In this document: piece by piece, positions 57,758-64,000 of the stretch
Layout: every line of letters begins with the position of its first letter
Numbering within the stretch: position 1 is the first letter of the stretch
Origin: Tolypeutes matacus
Taxonomy: Eukaryota > Chordata > Mammalia > Cingulata > Chlamyphoridae
Assembly: GCA_026826555.1 (NCBI GenBank)
Contig: JAKSZT010054570.1
Location: forward strand, 2,858,959 to 2,922,958
Direction of reading: 5' to 3'
DNA: 64,000 bases
Made by a program: the position numbers and the translations under genes
The notes under the pieces: generated by a model
What the model was told of the DNA's origin: nothing
What the model saw: only the letters and a program-made list of their open reading frames with translations
The model's database searches: none

Positions 57758-58165
57758 TGTTTTCTAGATGCTAAGTCAGATACCATACAATGAGTTGGCT
57801 TTCAACTTTTGAGGCTAAAAGTCCAAAATCAAGGAGACAGAAAGATGATGCTTTCTCCCAGAAGACTGGGGCATTCTGGGCTTGGATGTCGACCATCCTT
57901 GGTCCTTGGCTTTTCTATCACATGGCAAAGCACATGGCGGTGTCTTCTCCATTCTCTTTGGGATTCTGTTAACTTTCAGCTTCTTGCTTTCCAGAGCTTT
58001 ATTCCTCTGTGTCTGAATTTCATTGTTTTTATCTGGATTAAAGTTGAAACTCATTCAGTTGGCCACACCTTAGCTAAAAATAACATCTTCAAAAGGTCCT
58101 CTTTAGAATGGATTTACACCCACAGGAATGGATTAAGATTAAGAACATGTTTCTCCAGGGTATGT
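57758..58165 (-). mobile_element. MaLR-like LTR (5' LTR of a minus-strand element)
   Basis: 'gttttctagatgctaagtca', 'taccatacaatgagttggct', 'aaaagtccaaaatcaaggag' ... 'caggaatggattaagattaa'. Partner of 55782-56245; the clear divergence between them argues for an old insertion. Confidence 0.78.
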
Positions 58166-59850
58166 AAGTCCAAGCCCCCACACATCTTCCATTTTCTTAA
58201 TCATAGGCTGTTTTTTCCCCCTCTCCAGAGACTTTCCCCTTGGAGTACTCTTTTTTCCCTACTCAAATTATTCTTCTAGGCTAGCTGAATGACTGTAATC
58301 TGAGATTTTCCTTTAATTGCTTTCCTACATTGTTAGATCACTGTGTCCTGGATTCTCAAGCTTACTTTCTCATTTTGCTAGAGTATATTCTCCAGTAACT
58401 CCCAAAGAAAGGAGAAATTCAGGATCCTAAAGTGTCTAAGTGTCTTTCTTTTTTTCCCTGACTTAACTAAAAGTTAGGCTAGATGTAGAATATTGAGCTG
58501 AAATTAAGTCTCCTTCAAAGCTTTAAATGTCCTGTTCAATTATCTTTCTGCATTCAGAAGGCTGCTAAACTTGATTTGACTGTTGTTTCTTTGAAGGAAA
58601 AAGTCCACTTTTCCCATTATCCTTATTGTTCAAATTTCACATTATGTCTAAGTCCTGACATTCTTTTCATTGTGCTAGGCATTCTGTGGGCCCTTTCAAC
58701 TTGAAGACCCTTGTCTCTAGCTCTGCAAGATACTCTTCCTTTTATTTTGATAATTTCTTCCATTCTATTTCCTCCTTTCTCTTTCTGAGATTAATATGAA
58801 GTCTCCCAGATTGGTGTTTGATATCTCTCAGTCTTTCTTTTGTTCTACCTTCTGGGAGATTTTCTTTGACTTCATTTTCTAGTCCAACTACTAAATCTTT
58901 ATTTTTGTAATTATTTTTTATCCATTCCTTATTTACAGCATCCACTTCTTAGCTTTATGCAGATATTATTTTCTTAAGTCTGAGTCTATTAGAGTATTTA
59001 TTTATGTTTAAATAAAGTTGCCTTCTACTCTCTGAATAACTTAATTGTCTGGGAGTTATTTTTCCATTTATTATTATTAATGTTTCTTTTTCAAGCTATT
59101 AGTTCTATTCAGTCGTCCAATTCTTATTTAAGAAAAGACTGAATAAGTTGATATGGGTTTCCTCTGCTTTCTAGCTCAATTTCTTCCCTGCATAAAAATT
59201 CTACCTAGGAAGTCTGTGTGGGGCAGGTGAGGGCAGAGCAGGATGGGAAGTGTCAATTGCCAGGCTTTGCTTAATGGCAAGAGTTGGCTGTCAAGACTGT
59301 GGAACTTTCCAAATGTCAAAATGAGGGCTTCAACCTAGATGACAACATCTACTCTTAGCATCAGAGTGGGAGGGGTTGGGGTGGGGTGCCAATTGGTAAA
59401 AATTGTTACATAAACAGGCTTTCGACTCAACTCTATGTTTTTCAATACCACTTCTCACTTTCACCATCCAATGTATCTGCCAATTCTGGGCCCAGAGCCT
59501 CTTGGAAATCCCATAAGCAGGCTTGTACCCACCTCCTCTCTAGCTCCTGCATAGCACATTCTGAGCTGTAAATCTTTCCACTCCTTTTATCTGTCAACAT
59601 GTTCCCATCTGCTATGTTTTTCCAGAAATTCATTGAAGGCTGTCGTCTATTGCTTAACATCCCTCCCCTCATTTTATTAGTCTTCTCCTTGCTATTTTAA
59701 GTCTACTCCTTTTATTATATCAATTATTTTCATTCAGTGGGTTGCTGGAAGGGGTTGGAAGAAAACCTAATGTGCAATGCTTCCTGAACATTTTGGCCAT
59801 TGATTTTACAAGAGATAGGTGTACATTCTTTGCAACAGATTTTTTTTTTT
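58166..59850. other. Non-coding, unclassified (possible old LINE)
   Basis: 58480-58990 looks like an ancient LINE ('tgataatttcttccattcta', 'tttctttgacttcattttct'); its reverse complement gives a charged, coiled-coil-like 67-codon frame (58742-58945) of unknown origin. 59000-59850 shows nothing recognised. No CDCA2 exon identified. Confidence 0.35.
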
Positions 59851-59865
59851 AAAGAATATATATGG

Positions 59866-60312
59866 GGGCAGATGTGACTCAAATGGTTGGGCGTCCGTCT
59901 GCCATATGGAGGGACCTGGGTTCGATCCCTGGGACCTCCCAGTAAAATAAAAAAAAAAATATATAGAAGGCGCATGGGCTGCCAGGCTCTGTGTGCCGGT
60001 GAGCCACCAGGCCCCGGGAGCCATGCAGCAAGATGATGACGTAACAGGAGAGAGACGCAGGGGAGAGTCAAGACGAGATGCTCCGAAAGTTGCAAAAACC
60101 GGGAACTGAGGTGGCGCAGGTGGCAGAACATCTCTCTCCTACATCGGAGGCCTTCAGGATCGAATCCTGGTGAAGACTGGAGGAGAAGGATGAAGAGGGA
60201 TGGCAGGAAACAGACACAGAGAATTGCCCAGCAAATGGACACAAAACAGCAAATGGGGAAAGTGGGGGGGTTAAAATGGATAAAGTAAATTAATAAATCT
60301 TAAAAAAAAAAA
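59866..60312 (+). repeat. Dimeric DAS-SINE with internal A-rich linker
   Basis: First head is the short type ('gcagatgtgactcaaatggt', 'ctgccatatggagggacctg'), followed by an A-rich linker (59942-59965). A body ('gccatgcagcaagatgatga', 'gagagacgcaggggagagtc') and a second divergent head (60100-60180, 'tggcgcaggtggcagaacat', 'cctacatcggaggcct') come next, then a tail. Flanked by 'aaagaatatatatgg' (59851-59865) and 'aaagaatgtatatgg' (60313-60327). The 170-codon minus-strand ORF (59730-60242) is an artefact of this SINE. Confidence 0.9.
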
Positions 60313-60327
60313 AAAGAATGTATATGG

Positions 60328-62084
60328 ACAGACCTTGTCCTGATCAAGATGATGGAATGAGACGTTTCAGGCCTCCAGTCCCCCAGAGAGGCTTTGAACA
60401 ACCAGCAAGAACATGCGGAAACATCCTTCTCAAAGCTTCAGAAAACAATTAAAAGATTGCAGCAACAGGGTGAGTGCTGAATCAAGAAAAAGGATAGTTA
60501 AAAGCAGTGGGACCTTGTGGCACCATGGCTGCTTTCTCCTCTACCCCTTGCCAGCATGGTTCAGTGTGGATCCCTGGTCCCAGTTCTGGAAGGCTCTCGT
60601 GTGCCTGCTGGGAGCATGCATGTCTAACCCACTCTGTCTGGTGGTGGCCTGAGGGACTGGCTCTTTCAGAACTTGCTTGAGTAAGAAGGCTTTGGGAGAG
60701 CAGTGAAGTGACTGCCAGCTTTAGGATATATGGTGCAGTACCCAGAGCCATGAAGAAACTGTTTCCCAAGGAAGAGAGGGGCATTCAGAATTGTGCGAAC
60801 AGAGGAATTACCAAGGCCACATGCACATGACCAAGAAAAAAACACACATGAAGAAAAGATCAGGGAGGCTGCTATGCCTGGGCCTGGAGCTATCCTTTCC
60901 ACTTATTGTATGGATAAGTCCTGAAGGAAAGCACTTACATAGGTCAACTTGCAAAGACTAGGAAAGGGGTTTTCTTTTTTCCTTCTTTCATTGTTAGCTC
61001 CTGGAACAGAAGGAAAGCTTTGTCATAACAAGAGCTGTGTAAAAGCGTAAGGAACAGACATCTCAGAGTCCAAATTACAGAGATAACAAGCTAAAATATC
61101 AAAATGTCCAGGTTTCAATGAAAGGTAAAAGAATATATAAAGAAACAAGAAGCAATGGCCCAGGCAAAGATTAAAGCATTGGAAATCATTAGGGAAGAGG
61201 TGGCAGACTTGGTACATAACAAAGACTTTTAAAAAATGGTCCTAAATGTGCTCAAAGAGTTGAAGGAAAACATGGATGAAGAATTAAAAGAAATCAGAAC
61301 ATGACAGATGAACACAAAGAAAATATCAAGAGAGATGGAAATTATATAAAGGAATCAAACAGAGCTGAAGACCATAGTAAAAGAAATTTAAAATTCTCTA
61401 TAGGGGTTGAACAGCAGATTGGAGCTGGCAGAACAAAGAATCAGAGAAGTTGAAGATAAGATGATTGAAATCATCTTGTTTGAGGAGCAGAAAGAGGAAA
61501 ATATAAAGAAAAATAAACAGAACCTGAGGAACTTGTGGAACACCATCAAGTATACCAATATACGCATTGGGGGTATCCCAGAAGGAGAACAAAGAGAGGA
61601 GGGGGAAGAAAGAATAATGGCTGAAAACTTCCCAAATTTAATGAAAGACAAAATATACACATCTAAGATGCTCAGTGAACTCCAAATGGGATAAACCCAA
61701 ATAGACACACAAAGTGGCATATGATAATCAGGCTGTCAAATGCCAAAGAGAAGATTCAATTGGAAAGCTGCAAGAGAGAAGTGACATGTCACACACAAAG
61801 GAACCTCAATAAGATTAAGTGCTGATTTCTCATTGGACACCACAGAGGTTGAGGAGGGGGTGGAATGACAGTTAAAGGGCTGAAAGCAAAAGATGCCAAC
61901 GAAGAATTCTTTATCACAACTGTCTTTCAAAAATGAAAGAGAATACTAAAACATTTCTAGATAAACAAAAGCAGAGGCCAGTTTGTCACCTCTAGACCAG
62001 CCCTACAAGAGATGCTAAAGAGAGTTCAGCAGGTTGGAAAGAAAGGGCAACACACAATAGATCAAAGCTACATGAAGAAATAAA
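60328..62084 (+). mobile_element. L1/HAL1-type element: 5' region and ORF1, no ORF2
   Basis: 60340-61080 resembles an L1 5' UTR. 61230-61690 encodes degenerate ORF1p: a coiled-coil region and, in the frame 61407-61694, NLRNLWNTIKYTNIRIGGIP, GIPEGEQ and MAENFPNLM, the hallmark of the L1 ORF1 RNA-binding (RRM) domain. 61700-62020 retains the ORF1 C-terminal domain at DNA level ('ctttcaaaaatgaaagagaa', 'agataaacaaaagcagaggc', 'ccctacaagagatgctaaag') with stops and shifts. No ORF2 follows before the next element starts, so this may be a HAL1 (ORF1-only L1 derivative) or a 3'-deleted L1. Confidence 0.75.
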
Positions 62085-63087
62085 TATCTGAAGATGGAGG
62101 ACTAGAGAGTTAGAGGGATCACTTCTCTTCCAGAAAAAATAGCTAGAGGAAAGGTGGATACTGTCTGGAGGGCTGCTCTGGGGCTCAGGACACCAGGGGA
62201 AGATGAGATACCACCCAGAAAAGAGAAGGGTGAAGGAAAGGAGTCTTAGCTGGTGGAAAAATCCAGGGAGTAAAGCTGTAAAAGCAGCAGTGGGCGCCCT
62301 TTCCCCCACCTATGGAGCAAATAGCAGTCTGCAGACTGCAGCAGCTGCAGACTAAGGGAGTTGCAGGGGTCCTCAGGGACACAGTCCACATCAAATTCAG
62401 ATTTTGGCCAGTGAATCTGGTCTGCTGCCTTAAAGGGGTGGCACACTTCCAGGCCAGGTGGGGCTGTGACATTGTTTGCCTTGAAAGCCCTCAGGGAGTG
62501 AAAGATAATTAGCCTCCTCAAACACACCCTCCCTACTGCTTCGGCTGGTTGCAGAGGAGGCAGAGGGAGGGAGGGTGCCACAGGCCCAGAGAGGAAAACA
62601 GCTTCTGATAAAGTTAGTTTGTGAGGCATGGCCAGCCCTGAGGACATAGATTCTGCACCACCCACCTCCAAGGTGAGACATCTGCTAAAGAGTGTCATCT
62701 GCTGGCCAGACCAGAAAAGTGCACGAAAAAGTACACCCTATTACTGGGTCCTTAACCCTGGTTTGAACAGTTAAACAGGGGCAATCCTAAATATCTAGAG
62801 TTGAACCAAGAGTCAGGGAACAGAGGTAGCACACAGCTACCTAACAGCATATCTCCAAGCAAGAGAGAGAAACTGAACATCAGAGTAAACTTAGCATCAG
62901 AATCAGATGCCTAGGCATCAGCAAAAAAATTACAAGCCATACAAAGAAAAAGAAAGATATGACTCAGGCAAAGGAACAAATCAAAGCTCCAGATGAGACA
63001 CAGGACTTGAAACAGCTAATCAATGAGGTTCATACAAATCTCCAAAAGTTGAATCATAACATGGCTAAAGAAAAAAAAGACATTAAG

Positions 63088-63585
63088 GGGAAGTGGATGA
63101 GGCTCAAGCAATTGAGCTCCAGCCTACTACATGGGAGGTCCCTGGTTCAGCTCCCAGTCCCTCCTAAAGAAGACAGTGAGCTGGCACAATGTGCAGGCAC
63201 AGCAAACTGGCACAATAAGATGATGCAACAAGAGACACAAGAAAAAAACATGAGGGACACAACAAAGCAGGAAGCGGAGATTCACGGTGCCTCCTAAAGA
63301 AGACAAGTAAGACAGAGAACTGATACTACAAGGCAGGCATGGCAAGCTGACGCAACAAGCTGACAAAACAGGAGACACAAAAAGAAAAAAACATAATGAG
63401 AGATACAACAAAGCAGGGAACGGAGGTGGCTCAAGTGATTAGGTGCCTCCCCTTCTATATCAATGGTCCCGGGTTTGGTTCCTGGTGCCTCCCAAAGAAA
63501 CAAGGAAGACAAACAGATACAGCAAGTGCAAAACAATGAGAGGGTGGGGATAAATAAATAAATAAAATAAAATTTTAAAAAATTT
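63088..63585 (+). repeat. Composite multi-head DAS-SINE (~490 bp)
   Basis: Intact head (63088-63166, 'ggctcaagcaattgagctcc', 'tccctggttcagctccc'), body, truncated head (63276-63300), second body ('ggcaagctgacgcaacaagc'), second full head (63418-63496, 'ggtggctcaagtgattaggt', 'ggtcccgggtttggtt'), tail (TAAA)n. Same order, spacing and total length as 26404-26892. Confidence 0.88.
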
Positions 63586-63651
63586 GAAATTTTGGATAGA
63601 AAAATAACAGAAATGGGAATGAAAGACACAATATATGAGATTAAAAATACA

Positions 63652-63768
63652 ACAGGTTCACAACAATGTAATGTGTTGGTGGAGAGATGTTATATGGTAA
63701 TTCTGCACATTTGCATGATTGTTCTGTAAGTTCACAACTTCTCTAATAAAAATTTTAAAAAAGTACAA
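63652..63768 (+). repeat. Small 5'-truncated L1 3' end
   Basis: 'gttcacaacttctctaataa' followed by an A/T tail between 'aatacaaca' and 'agtacaaca'. It splits the ORF1-type sequence of the host element. Confidence 0.6.
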
Positions 63769-64000
63769 CAAAGGCACACAACAGCAGATTTGAAACCATG
63801 GTAGAAACAATCAGTGACATAGAGAAAAGAACAACTAAAATTGAAGAGAGAAGAACAGAGAGAGAAAAGAAAGGAAAAAATTGAGCAGGGGCTCAAGGAG
63901 TTGAAAGATAACACAAAGCGCACCAATATACATGTTACAGGAATTCCAGAGGGAGATGAGAAGGGAAAAGGAGTCTCTTGCAGACAGCATATGGATGACT

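Larger units (their letters stand above)
62085..64000 (+). mobile_element. Second L1/HAL1-type element (5' region and ORF1 start), runs off window
   Basis: Starts like an L1 5' end ('gaagatggaggactagagag') and reaches an ORF1-like frame at 62959 (MTQAKEQIKAPDETQDLKQL ... EVHTNLQKLNHNMAKEKKDI), typical of the coiled-coil region. It is interrupted by a composite SINE (63088-63585) and a small L1 3' end (63652-63768). ORF1 text resumes at 63780 ('gaaacaatcagtgacataga', 'ttgaagagagaagaacagag') and reaches the RRM start ('caccaatatacatgttacag', 'gaattccagagggagatgag') at the right edge. Confidence 0.72.

Noticed and set aside
58742..58945. Lys/Glu-rich 67-codon minus-strand ORF
   Set aside because: Coiled-coil-like composition only; probably a remnant of an old LINE, no gene context.
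1..64000. CRISPR arrays, operons, prophage or bacterial gene clusters
   Set aside because: None visible; sequence is mammalian nuclear DNA throughout.

Overview
This is a vertebrate nuclear genome window from a mammal, almost certainly an armadillo or close cingulate xenarthran. The main evidence is about 18 copies of a tRNA-derived SINE whose head reads like 'gtggctcaatcagtaggg ... ccatatgggaggcc ... gggttcggttcc', usually with a (TAAA)n tail. This matches the DAS-SINE family described from the nine-banded armadillo. The rest is typical mammalian sequence: L1, L2, MIR, ERVL/MaLR-type LTRs and one pogo-like DNA element. There are no bacterial, phage or CRISPR features, so RBSs, operons and similar signals do not apply.

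Only one protein-coding gene can be supported. Two exons of CDCA2 (Repo-Man, a mitotic chromatin-targeting subunit of protein phosphatase 1) lie on the minus strand: an internal exon at 46684-46855 and the large terminal coding exon at 43604-44805. They are joined by a 1,878-bp intron with canonical splice sites and matching phase. The gene's 5' end would lie to the right; I could not recognise further exons between 46856 and 64000. Everything left of about 43400 looks intergenic, downstream of CDCA2.

Layout: 1-4005 is the 3' part of a xenarthran L1 (decayed ORF2 and a long 3' UTR). 4-9 kb has short L1 and SINE insertions and an L2 split by an LTR. 9.8-12.5 kb is an antisense MaLR-like element. 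12.5-32 kb is a mosaic of MIR, L2, L1 3' ends, LTRs and SINEs, including a large composite SINE cluster at 26.4-27.3 kb. 32-38.3 kb is the most repeat-poor block. 38.3-41.3 kb holds L1 pieces. 43.4-46.9 kb is CDCA2. 47-55.4 kb is CDCA2 upstream/intronic sequence with nested SINEs, old L1, a pogo-like element and a solo LTR in a MIR. 55.8-58.2 kb is an antisense two-LTR MaLR-like element. 59.9-64 kb contains composite SINEs and two consecutive ORF1-type L1/HAL1 fragments.

The most notable observations are the multi-headed composite SINEs (two loci share one ~490-bp architecture), a perfect 16-bp target-site duplication around nothing but a 27-bp A-rich tract, a probable lineage-specific frameshift at the CDCA2 C-terminus, and a five-unit YY1-like ATGGCGGC array. 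No clear undescribed genetic system was found. Repeat family names come from recognition by eye, not from a database search.
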